Positions 17,245-29,765 of a stretch of 64,000 nt of DNA are shown one piece after another; within the stretch, counting starts at the first letter, position 1, and every line of letters begins with the position of its first letter. The translations under genes and the position numbers were made by a program. The stretch is from Arthrobacter sp. APC 3897. Lineage in GTDB: Bacteria > Actinomycetota > Actinomycetes > Actinomycetales > Micrococcaceae. The stretch covers positions 121,124 to 185,123 of the forward strand of contig NZ_JASDDG010000002.1 of the NCBI RefSeq assembly GCF_030407495.1, read 5' to 3'. Below the pieces are notes generated by a model. That model was not told where the DNA came from, did no database searches, and saw only the letters and a list, made by a program, of their open reading frames with translations.

Positions 17245-17667
17245 CTAGTTTTCCCGGGACTTCCGCGTTTCCCTGTCATTGGCCTTCTGGATGGCTTTGA
17301 CCAATTCGGGCTTGGTCATGCTGGAGCGGCCGGAAATGTCCAGCTTCGAGGCGATCTCATAAAGGTGTTTCTTGGTGGCCTTGGCATTCACCCCGCCGGC
17401 GGTTTCCGCGGCGGAGTCCCTGCCTCGTTCAGCCCTCTCATCCGAGGGTCCGGACCCGTCTTTGGGCTCCCACCGGTCGCCGACTTTTTCATAGGTGCGC
17501 TTCAGTGCTGCATAGGCCGTACGCGCAGCGCGTTCCTCATCGCCGTACTCGTCAACCGCGGAATCGTAGGTCTTTGCGAACGTATCCTGCGCCTTCTTAT
17601 CCGAACGCTGCAGAGTTGAAGGCAGTTCACTCTTCTTGGCGGAATCATTCTTTCCGGTCTTGGGCAT
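17245..17667 (-). CDS. ChaB-domain protein with C-terminal Rho-N/SAP-like motif
   Basis: A 140-residue small cytosolic protein. Residues 10-70 form a ChaB domain (LPSTLQRSDKKAQDTFAKTYDSAVDEY...AYAALKRTYEKVGDRW). A charged linker is followed by a helix-extended-loop-helix motif (TKKHLYEIASKLDISGRSSMTKPELVKAIQ) like the N-terminal domain of Rho, which binds nucleic acid. ATG at 17667 has an AAAGGAAGAG site. ChaB proteins are named after a cation-transport regulator locus, but their function is not established. Codon use is back to the high-GC style of the host. Confidence 0.88.
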   Translation of the reverse strand: MPKTGKNDSAKKSELPSTLQRSDKKAQDTFAKTYDSAVDEYGDEERAARTAYAALKRTYEKVGDRWEPKDGSGPSDERAERGRDSAAETAGGVNAKATKKHLYEIASKLDISGRSSMTKPELVKAIQKANDRETRKSREN

Positions 17668-17756
17668 TGCTCTTCCTTTCCGGCAGGTGCAGTACTAAGT
17701 ACCCTTACTGTCTACCAAAGGAGGGGCAGCGGCTCAACCCGCTGCAGACCCGAAAC

Positions 17757-19172
17757 TCAGCACTCCACCACGTTGACGGCCAATCCGCCAAGTGCGGTTT
17801 CCTTGTACTTTGAGCTCATGTCGCGGCCGGTTTCCCGCATAGTCACGATGACTTCATCGAGGGAGACACGGTGGTCGCCGTCGCCCCAGAGCGCCATCTT
17901 CGCCGCGTTCACGGCCTTGGCCGCGCCGATGGCGTTGCGCTCGATGCACGGAACCTGCACCAACCCGCCAATGGGATCACAGGTCAGGCCCAGGTTGTGC
18001 TCCATCGCGATTTCGGCGGCGTTTTCCACCTGCTCCGGGGTGCCGCCAAGAATTTCGGCCAGCCCGGCTGCGGCCATGGAGGACGCCGATCCCACCTCGC
18101 CCTGGCAGCCCACCTCCGCGCCGGAGATGGAGGCCTGCTCCTTGTAAAGCACGCCCACGGCAGCGGCCGCGAGCAGGAACCGCACGACGACGTCGTCCTT
18201 CTGTTCCTGCGTGGCGTTTTCCATCCCGGGACCGTAGTGGGTGGCATAAAACATGACGGCGGGAATGATGCCGGCGGCGCCGTTGGTGGGTGCGGTGACC
18301 ACCCGCCCGCCGGAGGCGTTTTCCTCGTTGACGGCCAGCGCCACGAGGTTCACCCATTCCTGCCAGAATTTCGGATCCCGGTTCGGGTCTTCGGCGCGCA
18401 GCCGGGTGTGCCAGGCCGGTGCACGACGGCGGACCTTTAGTCCGCCGGGCAGCAGGCCGGTGCGGCGGATGGCTGAGTTTTTGCACTCTTCCATCACGTC
18501 GCGGATGTGCAGCAGGCCGGAGCGGATTTCTTCTTCGGTCCGGGACGCTTTTTCGTTGGCGAGCATGACCTCGGAGATGCTCAGCCCGTTGTTCGTGCAG
18601 TGTTTCAGGAGGCCGACGGCGGTGCGGAAGGGGAACGGAAGCTGCGCCTTGGTGGACTCCAGCTCCTCGCGGGCGGCGTCTTCTTCTCCCTCGCGCACAA
18701 TGAACCCGCCGCCCACGGAGAAGAACGTTGCCGCGTGCAGCACCGACCCGTCGGCAGCGGAAGCGGCGAACTTCATGCCGTTGGTGTGGCGCGGCAGGAC
18801 GGTGAGCGGATGCAGGACGATGTCCGCTTCCCCGTACTCCAGCACGCAGGCGCCGGCACCGGGGACCTGCGAGCACAGCTGCAGTTTTCGGGTTGATTCA
18901 ATGGCTGCGAGGCGTTCCTCAACCTCTTCGGGCAGGATTTTTTCCGGGGCGAAGCCTTCCAGTCCCAGCAGCACCGCAGTCATGGTGCCGTGGCCGCGGC
19001 CGGTCGCCGCGAGTGACCCGTACAGATCAACACGGAGACCGGCCACGGAATCCAGGATGCCGGCGTCGACCAGTTCCGCCGCGAAGACGGCAGCGGCACG
19101 CATCGGGCCCACGGTGTGTGAGCTCGACGGGCCGATGCCCACGGAGAACAGGTCAAAAACGCCAACAGCCAT
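17757..19172 (-). CDS. sdaA: L-serine ammonia-lyase (single-chain, iron-sulfur)
   Basis: A 471-residue enzyme deaminating L-serine to pyruvate and ammonia in the cytosol. The N-terminal beta domain has [18 protein letters not shown]. The C-terminal alpha domain contains the Fe-S cysteines in [26 protein letters not shown] and VPCIERN. Length and layout are those of the single-chain bacterial form. ATG at 19172 has AAGGAAT. It is the last gene of the glycine-riboswitch operon, nine bases after glyA, so serine made from glycine can be drained into pyruvate. Confidence 0.96.
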   Translation of the reverse strand: MAVGVFDLFSVGIGPSSSHTVGPMRAAAVFAAELVDAGILDSVAGLRVDLYGSLAATGRGHGTMTAVLLGLEGFAPEKILPEEVEERLAAIESTRKLQLCSQVPGAGACVLEYGEADIVLHPLTVLPRHTNGMKFAASAADGSVLHAATFFSVGGGFIVREGEEDAAREELESTKAQLPFPFRTAVGLLKHCTNNGLSISEVMLANEKASRTEEEIRSGLLHIRDVMEECKNSAIRRTGLLPGGLKVRRRAPAWHTRLRAEDPNRDPKFWQEWVNLVALAVNEENASGGRVVTAPTNGAAGIIPAVMFYATHYGPGMENATQEQKDDVVVRFLLAAAAVGVLYKEQASISGAEVGCQGEVGSASSMAAAGLAEILGGTPEQVENAAEIAMEHNLGLTCDPIGGLVQVPCIERNAIGAAKAVNAAKMALWGDGDHRVSLDEVIVTMRETGRDMSSKYKETALGGLAVNVVEC

Positions 19173-19181
19173 GGAGATTCC

Positions 19182-20483
19182 TTAGACGCGTGCGGGTGAG
19201 GAGGCCAGGTCGGCTACCTCGGTGTACATCGGATGCGCTTCGGCCAGCGCGGTGACGCGTGCCTTCAGCTCTGAAAGGTCATCATCCGCGCCGGCAACCA
19301 GTGCCAGCGCGATAATGTCCGCCACTTCACGGAAGGCGTCTTCATCAAAGCCGCGGGTGGCCAGGGCCGGGGTGCCGATCCGCAGGCCCGAGGTCACCAT
19401 CGGCGGCCGCGGGTCGAACGGAACAGCGTTGCGGTTCACGGTGATGTCGATCTGCGCCAGCCGGTCTTCGGCTTCCTGCCCGTTGAGCTCGGCGTTGCGC
19501 AGGTCCACCAGCACCAGGTGCACGTCGGTGCCGCCGGAGACCACGGAGATACCCTTGGCGGCGACGTCGTCGGCCAGCAGCCGCCCGGCGAGGATGCGGG
19601 CACCGGCGAGGGTGCGCTCCTGGCGTTCCTTGAACTCAGGCGTGCCGGCGATCTTCAGCGCGGTGGCCTTGCCTGCGATGACGTGCTCCAGCGGTCCGCC
19701 CTGCTGTCCGGGGAACACTGCCGAGTTGATCTTCTTGGCAATGTCCGCGTCGTTGGAGAGGATGATGCCGCCGCGCGGACCCGCGAGGGTTTTGTGCGTG
19801 GTGGAGGTGACCACGTGAGCGTGGGGCACCGGGCTGGGATGCAGTCCGGCGGCCACCAGGCCGGCGAAGTGGGCCATGTCCACCATCAGGTAGGCACCTA
19901 CTTCATCGGCGATGCGGCGGAATTCCGCGAAGTCCAGCTGGCGGGCGTATGCGGACCAGCCGGCCACGATCAGCTTCGGCCGGTGCTCGCGGGCGAGGCG
20001 CTCCACCTCGGTCATGTCCACCTGGTGGGTGTCTTCGGCAACGTTGTACGGGACCACGTTGTACAGGCGGCCGGAGAAGTTGATCTTCATGCCGTGCGTG
20101 AGGTGCCCGCCGTGCGCCAGGGACAGGCCCAGGATGGTGTCGCCGGGACGGATCAGGGCGTGCATCACCGAGGCGTTGGCCTGCGCGCCGGAGTGCGGCT
20201 GCACATTCGCGAAGTTTGCGCCGAACAGGTCCTTGGCGCGGTCGATGGCCAGCTGCTCAATGACATCCACGTATTCGCAGCCGCCGTAGTAGCGGCGTCC
20301 CGGGTAGCCTTCGGCGTACTTGTTGGTCAGCACCGAACCCTGGGCTTCCATGATGGCTACGGAGGTGTGGTTTTCCGAGGCGATCATTTCCAGGCCGGAC
20401 TGCTGGCGGCGGCGCTCGTTGTCGATCTGCTCCGCCACCTCCGGATCAATCTGCGCGAGGTGGGAATTCAGGTAATCGGTCAC
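19182..20483 (-). CDS. glyA: Serine hydroxymethyltransferase
   Basis: A 433-residue PLP enzyme interconverting glycine and serine with tetrahydrofolate. The PLP-lysine motif is [13 protein letters not shown]. Other signatures are [32 protein letters not shown] and QPHSGAQAN. Full length. The start is GTG at 20483, overlapping the gcvH stop (GTGA), which indicates coupling. In this operon it uses the methylene-THF made by the glycine cleavage system to convert a second glycine to serine. Confidence 0.97.
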   Translation of the reverse strand: MTDYLNSHLAQIDPEVAEQIDNERRRQQSGLEMIASENHTSVAIMEAQGSVLTNKYAEGYPGRRYYGGCEYVDVIEQLAIDRAKDLFGANFANVQPHSGAQANASVMHALIRPGDTILGLSLAHGGHLTHGMKINFSGRLYNVVPYNVAEDTHQVDMTEVERLAREHRPKLIVAGWSAYARQLDFAEFRRIADEVGAYLMVDMAHFAGLVAAGLHPSPVPHAHVVTSTTHKTLAGPRGGIILSNDADIAKKINSAVFPGQQGGPLEHVIAGKATALKIAGTPEFKERQERTLAGARILAGRLLADDVAAKGISVVSGGTDVHLVLVDLRNAELNGQEAEDRLAQIDITVNRNAVPFDPRPPMVTSGLRIGTPALATRGFDEDAFREVADIIALALVAGADDDLSELKARVTALAEAHPMYTEVADLASSPARV

Positions 20484-20857
20484 AGCTCGCCGCCGTTCTT
20501 TTCTGCGTACTCCTCGGCGCTGAGCAGTTCACCCTCGGACGTGGTGTTGACCGTGAAGAGCCAGCCGGCGCCGTACGGGTCCTCGTTCAGCAGGGCCGGG
20601 TTGTCGATGGCGTCCTGGTTGACCTCAACGATTTCGCCGGAGACCGGTGCGTACAGGTCGGACACGGACTTGGTGGACTCGACCTCGCCGCAGGTCTCGC
20701 CGGCGGTGACGACGGACCCAACCTCGGGCAGGTCCACGTACACCACGTCGCCCAGGGCGTCGGCTGCGACGGCGGAGATGCCAACCTTCACGGGGCTGGA
20801 ACCGTCCACCCACTCGTGCTCTGCCGAATAACGGAGTCCTGCGTTCACTTTGCTCAT
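20480..20857 (-). CDS. gcvH: Glycine cleavage system H protein
   Basis: A 125-residue lipoyl carrier shuttling the aminomethyl group between P and T proteins. It has the lipoyl-lysine region [23 protein letters not shown] and the N-terminal RYSAEHEWV. The frame is open further upstream, but ATG at 20857 ([10 protein letters not shown]) with AAAGG upstream gives the normal family length. Overlaps glyA by four bases. Confidence 0.96.
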   Translation of the reverse strand: MSKVNAGLRYSAEHEWVDGSSPVKVGISAVAADALGDVVYVDLPEVGSVVTAGETCGEVESTKSVSDLYAPVSGEIVEVNQDAIDNPALLNEDPYGAGWLFTVNTTSEGELLSAEEYAEKNGGEL

Positions 20858-20956
20858 GGGGTTGCCTTTCGGTGCATGTGGAGTTCTGCGGGTTAGTTCA
20901 AAGTCTAGGTCGGCACTGCGGCAGCACGGCATTTTGCCGTGCTGCCGGCGGGGAAG

Positions 20957-22078
20957 TTACTGTCCGCGCTTGTAGAACGGCAGCGCGACGACGGTGAAGG
21001 GCTCAGGCTTGCCGCGCAGGTCCACCTGAACTTCGGTGCCGGGCTCCGTGAAGGCGTTGTCCACATAGGCCAGGGCGATCGGATAGCCCAGTGTGGGGCT
21101 CGGCGCACCGGACGTGACCTCGCCGATCACGGCGCCGTCGGAAAGGACCGGATAGTGCGAGCGGCCGGCGCGGCGGCCGGAGCCCTTAAGACCCACGAGG
21201 CGGCGGGCCGGAGCCTGCTGCTTCTTGGTTTCCAGCGCGGCGCGGCCAACAAAGTCCCCCTCCTTGGAGAGGGCGACAACGGGGCCCAGGCCTGCGGCGT
21301 AGGGATCCAGCTCCAGGGTGAGTTCATTGCCGTACAGCGGCATGCCCGCCTCCAGCCGCAGCGAGTCGCGGCAGGCCAGACCGGCGGGGATCAGCCCCCG
21401 GTCCGCTCCGGCGTCGAGCAGTGCAGCCCAGAGGATGGGGGCGGCGTCGTTGGGAACGTAGATTTCGAAGCCGTCCTCGCCGGTGTAGCCGGTGCGGGCC
21501 ACCAGCAGGTCTGCGCTCCAGGCGCCCAGCGCCATCGGTACCTTCGCGGCGGCGTAGTACTTCATCTCCGTCACCAGGTCCCGGTCCGCGGCCGGGACCA
21601 GGGCCAGCAGGATGGCCTCCGCATTGGGTCCCTGCACAGCCACCAGTGAGGTGTCGTCGGAGATGTTGTTGACGGTGACGTCAAAGCCCCCGGCCCGGGC
21701 CGCCAGTTCCGCGGCAACCACCGGTGCATTGCCGGCGTTGGGCACCACCAGGTAGGTGTCGTCGTCGAGCCGGTAGCTGATCAGGTCATCGATGATCCCG
21801 CCGTCGGCGTTTGTGATCAGCGAGTACTTGGCACGGCCTACCTTCACGGCGGACAGCTTGCCCACCAGCGCATAGTCCAGGAAGGCGCCGGCATCGGGGC
21901 CCGTGACCTTCACCTCACCCATGTGGGAGAGGTCAAACAGGCCCGCGGCTTTGCGGACGGCGTGGTGTTCGGCCAGTTCCGAGCTGTATTTCAGCGGCAT
22001 CTGCCAGCCGCCGAAGTCAGTGAAAGAAGCGCCGAGGCGTTTGTGCTCTTCGTAGAGCGCGGTGAATTTCTCAGTCAT
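20957..22078 (-). CDS. gcvT: Glycine cleavage system T protein (aminomethyltransferase)
   Basis: A 373-residue tetrahydrofolate-dependent aminomethyltransferase. N-terminal TALYEEHKRLGASFTDFGGWQMPLKY, DLSHMGEVKVTGPDA, the GYTGEDGFEIYVPND motif with the conserved Asp, LACRDSLRLEAGMPLYGNEL, and the C-terminal barrel with FVGRAALETKK are all present. The start was chosen at ATG 22078 (AAAGGCC upstream). The open frame continues back into gcvP sequence but has no family similarity there. Lies 20 bases after gcvP. Confidence 0.97.
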   Translation of the reverse strand: MTEKFTALYEEHKRLGASFTDFGGWQMPLKYSSELAEHHAVRKAAGLFDLSHMGEVKVTGPDAGAFLDYALVGKLSAVKVGRAKYSLITNADGGIIDDLISYRLDDDTYLVVPNAGNAPVVAAELAARAGGFDVTVNNISDDTSLVAVQGPNAEAILLALVPAADRDLVTEMKYYAAAKVPMALGAWSADLLVARTGYTGEDGFEIYVPNDAAPILWAALLDAGADRGLIPAGLACRDSLRLEAGMPLYGNELTLELDPYAAGLGPVVALSKEGDFVGRAALETKKQQAPARRLVGLKGSGRRAGRSHYPVLSDGAVIGEVTSGAPSPTLGYPIALAYVDNAFTEPGTEVQVDLRGKPEPFTVVALPFYKRGQ

Positions 22079-22097
22079 TGTTCTTGGCCTTTGCGCT

Positions 22098-25004
<2,907 letters not shown>

Positions 25005-25049
25005 TCTGGGCTCCTGGAAAGGCAGACGGGGTACGCCAACTAACGTTGG

Positions 25050-25268
25050 GTCCTCCCCGCTCTGTATTGGACCTGAGAGATTCCGCGGAGACTAGCCGCT
25101 TGCACCGTCGGTGAGTTCCGCACGCAGGGTGCGGAAACTGCTTTCCAGAGTTGCCTCGCCATGGCGGTACAGGGGCCTGAGAGATTCCCGGGGAGGGTTT
25201 GCTCCTACGGCGCCCGCCGATGCATTACCCCCGAGAGGAGGCTGCAGGTAACGGGACTCTCCCGCCAC
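25050..25268 (-). promoter_or_regulatory. Tandem glycine riboswitch
   Basis: On the minus strand two glycine aptamers follow one another. The first runs from about 25268 (GGGAGAGTCCC) through GCCGTAGGAGCAAAC to AATCTCTCAGGCCCC near 25165. The second runs from about 25160 (AACTCTGGAAAG) through GACGGTGCAAGCGG to AATCTCTCAGGTCCAATAC near 25060, ending ACAGAGCGGGGAGGA. These are the consensus blocks of the gcvT RNA motif. It sits 46 bases before gcvP, and by family knowledge glycine binding turns the operon on. Confidence 0.95.
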
Positions 25269-25553
25269 GGCTGATAAAGGCATATTCACTTATGTGTTTC
25301 CACCTGTGACCCTACCCTCCCGCAGGTGGGCCATCAAGAATGTGACGCCCGCCGCACCCTGTTTGACGCCGACAGGTGCTCTTCGGCACCTATTTGCCGG
25401 TGGAGGGGCACCAAATTGACATCACGCGGCGGGGAATTCCACACTGGAATGTCGGCGGTGGCGCCAGCATCTTTCTTACGGCCTGGGTACGATCCTTCCG
25501 TGCGCGTGGCGACGCCACGCGCGCCGGCGGGTGCCTAATCAAGAAAGATCCCC
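25269..25553. promoter_or_regulatory. Divergent control region between gcv operon and amino acid permease, with a 9-bp palindrome
   Basis: The 285-base gap must contain promoters for both directions. GCGCGTGGC (25502-25510) and GCCACGCGC (25514-25522) form a perfect inverted repeat around GAC, about 30 bases before the permease ATG. It could be an operator or an RNA hairpin in the permease leader. No small gene was recognised. Confidence 0.45.
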
Positions 25554-27044
25554 ATGTCCGACCGCCTGACCCGCCCCACCTCCGCCGAGAATTCTCCCGG
25601 CATAAAAAGCTCTTCAGAGCCGGAACTCTCCCGCTCCCTCTCCAGCCGCCACATCCAGCTCCTGGCCATCGGCGGCGCCATTGGAACGGGCCTGTTCATG
25701 GGCTCCGGAAAAACCATTTCAGTGGCCGGACCCTCCGTGATCTTCGTCTACATGGCCATCGGCTTCATGCTGTTCTTTGTCATGCGGGCTATGGGCGAGC
25801 TGCTGCTCTCCAATCTCAAGTACAAGTCCTTCACCGATTTCTCCGCCGACCTCCTGGGCCCCTGGGCCGGATTCTTCACCGGCTGGACCTACTGGTTCTG
25901 CTGGGTGGTCACCGGCATAGCGGACGTGGTGGCCATTGCGCACTACGTCACCTTCTGGTGGGCGGACGCCCCGCTGTGGATACCCGCGCTGGCCTGCATC
26001 CTAGTGCTGGTGGCGCTGAACCTTCCCACGGTGAAGGCCTTCGGCGAGACCGAATTCTGGTTTGCCCTGATCAAGATCCTGGCCATCGTCACCCTCATTG
26101 TGGTGGGCCTGGTGATGATCTTCACCCGCTTCAACTCCGGCGACGGCAACGTGGCCGGCTTCAACAACCTCTGGGAGCACGGCGGCTTGTTCCCCACCGG
26201 CCCCATGGGCTTTGTGGCCGGGTTCCAGATTGCCGTCTTCGCCTTCGTGGGCATTGAGCTGGTGGGCACGGCGGCAGCCGAAACCAAGGATCCGGAAAAG
26301 AACCTTCCCCGCGCCATCAACTCCATCCCGCTGCGCATCATGCTCTTCTATGTAGGCGCCCTGGTGGTCCTGATTTCCGTGGTGCCGTGGGATGAATTCA
26401 GTGCGGATGAAAGCCCGTTTGTGGGCATGTTTGCCCTGGCCGGACTGGGCGCCGCAGCTGCCGTGGTGAACTTCGTGGTCCTGACCTCCGCCGCCAGTTC
26501 GGCAAATTCCGGGATATATTCCACCTCCCGCATGGTTTTCGGCCTGGCGCACGACGGCGACGCCCCCCGGGCGTTCGGCCGCCTGTCACGGCGCAAGGTG
26601 CCCCAGAACGCACTGTTCTTCTCCTGCACCTTCCTGCTCGGCGGCGTCGTCCTGCTCTATGCCGGCGAATCGGTCAGCGCGGCCTTCACCCTGGTGACCA
26701 CCATCTCGGCACTGTGCTTCATGTTTGTCTGGACCATCATCCTGCTCAGCTACCTGGCGTACCGGAAGCGCCGGCCGCAGCTGCACGAAGCGTCGACGTT
26801 CAAGCTGCCCGGCGGCGTGGTGATGGTCTACGTGGTGCTGGCATTCTTCGCCTTCATCCTCTGGGCACTGACCACCCAGGCTGACACCCTGCAGGCCCTG
26901 CTGGTGACCCCCATCTGGTTTGCGCTGCTGGGCGTTGTCTACGCATTCCTGCGCCGCACTCCGCTGCACCAGGCACGGGTGGCGGAGTACCAGGCCATGG
27001 CGGCAGCCGAGCGGGGTGCGCTGCAGCGGGAGACCGCCGAGTAA
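25554..27044 (+). CDS. cycA: Amino acid permease, CycA-like (D-serine/D-alanine/glycine type)
   Basis: A 496-residue, 12-helix APC-superfamily proton symporter. The N-terminal SRHIQLLAIGGAIGTGLFMGSGKTI, YKSFTDFSADLLGPWAGFFTGWTYWFCWVVTG and FQIAVFAFVGIELVGTAAAETKDPEKNLPRAIN are very close to the CycA subgroup. ATG at 25554 follows AAGAAAGATCCCC. It is divergent from the glycine-riboswitch operon, which fits import of glycine or serine as substrate for gcv/glyA/sdaA. The exact specificity is inferred from subgroup resemblance plus context. Confidence 0.88.
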   Translation: MSDRLTRPTSAENSPGIKSSSEPELSRSLSSRHIQLLAIGGAIGTGLFMGSGKTISVAGPSVIFVYMAIGFMLFFVMRAMGELLLSNLKYKSFTDFSADLLGPWAGFFTGWTYWFCWVVTGIADVVAIAHYVTFWWADAPLWIPALACILVLVALNLPTVKAFGETEFWFALIKILAIVTLIVVGLVMIFTRFNSGDGNVAGFNNLWEHGGLFPTGPMGFVAGFQIAVFAFVGIELVGTAAAETKDPEKNLPRAINSIPLRIMLFYVGALVVLISVVPWDEFSADESPFVGMFALAGLGAAAAVVNFVVLTSAASSANSGIYSTSRMVFGLAHDGDAPRAFGRLSRRKVPQNALFFSCTFLLGGVVLLYAGESVSAAFTLVTTISALCFMFVWTIILLSYLAYRKRRPQLHEASTFKLPGGVVMVYVVLAFFAFILWALTTQADTLQALLVTPIWFALLGVVYAFLRRTPLHQARVAEYQAMAAAERGALQRETAE

Positions 27045-27058
27045 CCCTCAGTGGCACC

Positions 27059-27105
27059 GGAGCGGTGAGCACCCTGAACGCCGGACGGCAGGTGCTCACC
27101 GCTCC
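27059..27105. terminator. Strong hairpin between permease and acetyltransferase genes
   Basis: Perfect 15-bp arms GGAGCGGTGAGCACC (27059-27073) and GGTGCTCACCGCTCC (27091-27105). It lies between convergent genes, 14 bases after the permease stop and 36 before the end of the minus-strand gene, so it can serve both directions. Confidence 0.8.
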
Positions 27106-27141
27106 GCTGCAGGCAGCCCCCGTCAGGCTGCGGGCCCCGCG

Positions 27142-27600
27142 TCAGGATTCAGCAGGGACCCTGCTGAAGAGCAGGTACCCGCCGTCCCGGCCCGCAGGCT
27201 GATAACCCGCGGCCTCATAGAGCAGACGGGCCGGGTTGTTTCGGTGAACACCCAGCTTGAGCACACGGACTCCGCGTGCGGCTGCCTCCTGCTCGAACGT
27301 CTCCAGCAGAAGCCGGCCGATTCCCTGCCGGCGGCGGCCGCCCAGAACATGGATCGATGCCAGGGTGGCGCAGTCATCCTTGAGGGTCCACATCGCGTAC
27401 CCGAGCGGCTTCCCGGAATCGTCAACGGAAAAGACCGTGCGCGGGAGGCAGTCAATCCAGTCTGCGAGGTTCAGCTCAAGGGCTGCCATCCACCCCTGGA
27501 GCGCTTCCGGCTCGTTGGTCTCCATGTACTCGCGCTCTTTGCTGAAGATAAACGGCAGATCGTTCACTTCGGCGGGACGGAGGTGTGCGGGAGAGCTCAT
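27142..27600 (-). CDS. GNAT-family N-acetyltransferase
   Basis: A 152-residue single-domain GNAT enzyme transferring acetyl from acetyl-CoA to an unknown amine. The CoA-binding motif A is ASIHVLGGRRRQGIGRLLLETFEQEA (R/Q-x-x-G-x-G/A type), followed by LKLGVHRNNPARLLYEAAGYQP, the usual end of the fold. ATG at 27600. Divergent from the phosphatase gene, separated by about 60 bases. No substrate can be assigned. Confidence 0.87.
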   Translation of the reverse strand: MSSPAHLRPAEVNDLPFIFSKEREYMETNEPEALQGWMAALELNLADWIDCLPRTVFSVDDSGKPLGYAMWTLKDDCATLASIHVLGGRRRQGIGRLLLETFEQEAAARGVRVLKLGVHRNNPARLLYEAAGYQPAGRDGGYLLFSRVPAES

Positions 27601-27660
27601 GGACTAGAGCATCTCACGTGTGTTCACCCTGCTGCGGGACGGGGTGGCTAGGCTATGGGG

Positions 27661-28368
27661 ATGGCAACAGTAATCCTCGTGCGGCACGGCCGCACCACTG
27701 CAAACGCCTCCGGGCTGCTCGCCGGACGGACCCCCGGCGTCGAACTGGACGAGGCCGGCCGCGGCCAGGCCGCCGTGACCGGGGACCGGCTCGCCGTCGT
27801 GCCCCTTGCGGGTGTGGTGTCGAGTCCGCTCGAACGGTGCCGGCAGACAGCACAGTTCATTCTGGACCGCCAGGCCGGCACCCCGCATGCTCCGGTGGAG
27901 CAGGAGTTGACCGAGTGCGATTACGGCCGGTGGCAGGGCCGGATGCTTGGGGACCTGGCGAAGGAGGAGCTGTGGAAGACCGTGCAGTCCCAGCCCTCCG
28001 CCGTCACCTTCCCCGGCGGTGAATCCATGGCGGCGATGCAGGCGCGTTCGGTCGCGGCGATCCGCCGCCATGATGCCGCGTTCGAGGCCGAGCACGGTCC
28101 CGGTGCCGTCTGGGCGGCGGTGAGCCACGGGGACATCATCAAGTCTGTCCTGGCCGACGCGCTCGGCATGCATCTGGATTTGTTCCAGCGCCTTACGGTG
28201 GGCCCGGCCTCCGTATCAATCGTGCATTACGGCAAGGGCCGACCCACCGTTTTTGCCACCAATACCGACGCCGGAGACCTCTCCTGGCTGGCCGTTCCCC
28301 CGGCATCAGAGGATGCGCCGGTGGGCGGAGGCGCAGGACATGCGGCGCCTCCGGCCGAAGGAGCCTAA
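27661..28368 (+). CDS. Histidine-phosphatase family protein (MSMEG_4193/TIGR03848 type)
   Basis: A 235-residue phosphoglycerate-mutase-like protein. The catalytic motif is LVRHGRTTANASG at the N-terminus, with SSPLERCRQTAQFI and the second His in VSHGDIIKSVLADALGMHLDLFQRL. ATG at 27661 gives the standard start MATVILVRHG; another ATG lies six bases upstream. It is the first of three genes that occur together in most actinobacteria, often near mycothiol ligase mshC. The substrate is not established. Confidence 0.9.
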   Translation: MATVILVRHGRTTANASGLLAGRTPGVELDEAGRGQAAVTGDRLAVVPLAGVVSSPLERCRQTAQFILDRQAGTPHAPVEQELTECDYGRWQGRMLGDLAKEELWKTVQSQPSAVTFPGGESMAAMQARSVAAIRRHDAAFEAEHGPGAVWAAVSHGDIIKSVLADALGMHLDLFQRLTVGPASVSIVHYGKGRPTVFATNTDAGDLSWLAVPPASEDAPVGGGAGHAAPPAEGA

Positions 28369-28377
28369 AGTAGTCCT

Positions 28378-28932
28378 ATGCCTACAACCGTTCACGAGTT
28401 CGCCTGGCCTGACCGCGTCGTCGTCGGCACTGTCGGCGTTCCGGGACAGCGCACGTTCTACCTGCAGGTGCGCACCGGAAAACAGCTCGTCAGCATTGCC
28501 CTGGAGAAACAGCAGTCGGCCCAGCTCGCCGAGAAGATCGATGAGATCCTCGACCAGCTCATGACCGTCGACGGCAATCCCTTCCACGTTCCCGCCAGCA
28601 CTCCCCTGGAACTCGTCGACAATGACGACCTTGAGGCCGTGCAGGAACAGTTCCGCGCCGGAGTGATGAGCCTGGGCTGGGACCCGACGACGGCGCAGCT
28701 TGTCATCGAGGCTTACCCGCTCGAAGAGGTGGATGAGGACGATGACGGGTTCCTCGAGGAGGACGACGACGCCGACCCCGCCGAGGTGCTCCGGGTCAGC
28801 ATGCCGGTGGGCGCCGCCCGCGCCTTTGCCAAGCGCACACGGGAGATCGTGGGTGCCGGGCGTCCAATCTGCGTGATCTGCGGCCAGCCGATCGACGCCG
28901 GCGGACACACCTGCACGTTCCCCGGAGCCTGA
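28378..28932 (+). CDS. DUF3090 family protein
   Basis: A 184-residue conserved actinobacterial protein. It starts MPTTVHEFAWPDRVVVGTVGVPGQRTFYLQ, which is the family signature. It has a strongly acidic stretch (EEVDEDDDGFLEEDDDA, about residue 120-137) and a C-terminal CVICGQPIDAGGHTC, which looks like a zinc site. It overlaps the next gene by one base (TGATG). The biochemical function is unknown. The constant neighbourhood with the phosphatase and the kinase-like protein points to one shared process. Confidence 0.92.
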   Translation: MPTTVHEFAWPDRVVVGTVGVPGQRTFYLQVRTGKQLVSIALEKQQSAQLAEKIDEILDQLMTVDGNPFHVPASTPLELVDNDDLEAVQEQFRAGVMSLGWDPTTAQLVIEAYPLEEVDEDDDGFLEEDDDADPAEVLRVSMPVGAARAFAKRTREIVGAGRPICVICGQPIDAGGHTCTFPGA

Positions 28933-29699
28933 TGCCCGCGCAGGACCCGGTCACCGCGGAGCTGACCCTCACCGGCCGCATTACGACGGCGTCCAACGCC
29001 ACCTTCCTGGGCAGCATCGGCGATGCCGCCGTGGTCTACAAACCGATGGCAGGCGAGAAGCCGCTGTGGGATTTTCCCGACGGGTTCCTCGCCCACAGGG
29101 AGGTGGCCGCCTATCTGGTCTCGGAGGCGACAGGATGGAACCTCGTGCCGCGCACCTGGCTGCGGGACGGTCCGCTGGGTGCCGGCATGGTGCAGCTCTG
29201 GCAGGACACCGATCCGGAGCAGACGGCCGTGGACCTGGTTCCTGCAGCTGATATGCCCGAAACCGGCTGGAAAGAGGTGCTCGAAGGCGAGGACCAAAGC
29301 GGGCAGATTGTTGCCCTCATTCACGAAGACACTCCGGCGCTCCGCCGGATGGCCGTGTTTGACGTCCTGGTCAACAATGCCGACCGCAAGGGCGACCACG
29401 TCCTCGCCATGCCCGGCGGGCACCGGTACGGAGTGGACCACGGGCTGACCTTCCACAGCGAGCACAAACTGCGGACGGTGCTGTGGGGATGGATCGGGGA
29501 GGCACTGAGCGCCGAGGAACTCGCAGGTATTGACCGGGTTCTCGAAGGATTGCAGGGCGGACTCGGCCGGCGGCTGGCGGACCTGCTCACCGCCGAGGAG
29601 CTTGCGGCCTTTGCAGCGCGCTGCGCCCGGCTGCGTTCAGCAGGGCAGTTCCCCGCTCCCGGCGGCGGGATGCCTGCAGTGCCCTGGCCGCTGTTCTAA
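28932..29699 (+). CDS. SCO1664 family protein (PI3/4-kinase-like fold, TIGR03843)
   Basis: A 255-residue protein with weak likeness to phosphatidylinositol 3/4-kinases. Seen are an N-terminal strand with a Lys (AAVVYKPMAGEKPLWDFP), FDVLVNNADRKGDHVLAMPG (like the catalytic loop with Asn and Asp) and YGVDHGLTFH (like the DFG-type metal site). It forms the conserved trio with the two preceding genes and is translationally coupled to DUF3090. Whether it phosphorylates a lipid, a protein or a small molecule is not known. Confidence 0.9.
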   Translation: MPAQDPVTAELTLTGRITTASNATFLGSIGDAAVVYKPMAGEKPLWDFPDGFLAHREVAAYLVSEATGWNLVPRTWLRDGPLGAGMVQLWQDTDPEQTAVDLVPAADMPETGWKEVLEGEDQSGQIVALIHEDTPALRRMAVFDVLVNNADRKGDHVLAMPGGHRYGVDHGLTFHSEHKLRTVLWGWIGEALSAEELAGIDRVLEGLQGGLGRRLADLLTAEELAAFAARCARLRSAGQFPAPGGGMPAVPWPLF

Positions 29700-29765
29700 G
29701 AACAGAGGGAAAACCGGGGTGCGGCGATCCGCGCAGAGGGGAGGTCCGGTTCGGACGGCACGGCC

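Noticed and set aside
19518..20831. A 437-codon open frame opposite glyA and gcvH
   Set aside because: Composition shadow; both opposite-strand genes have full family signatures.
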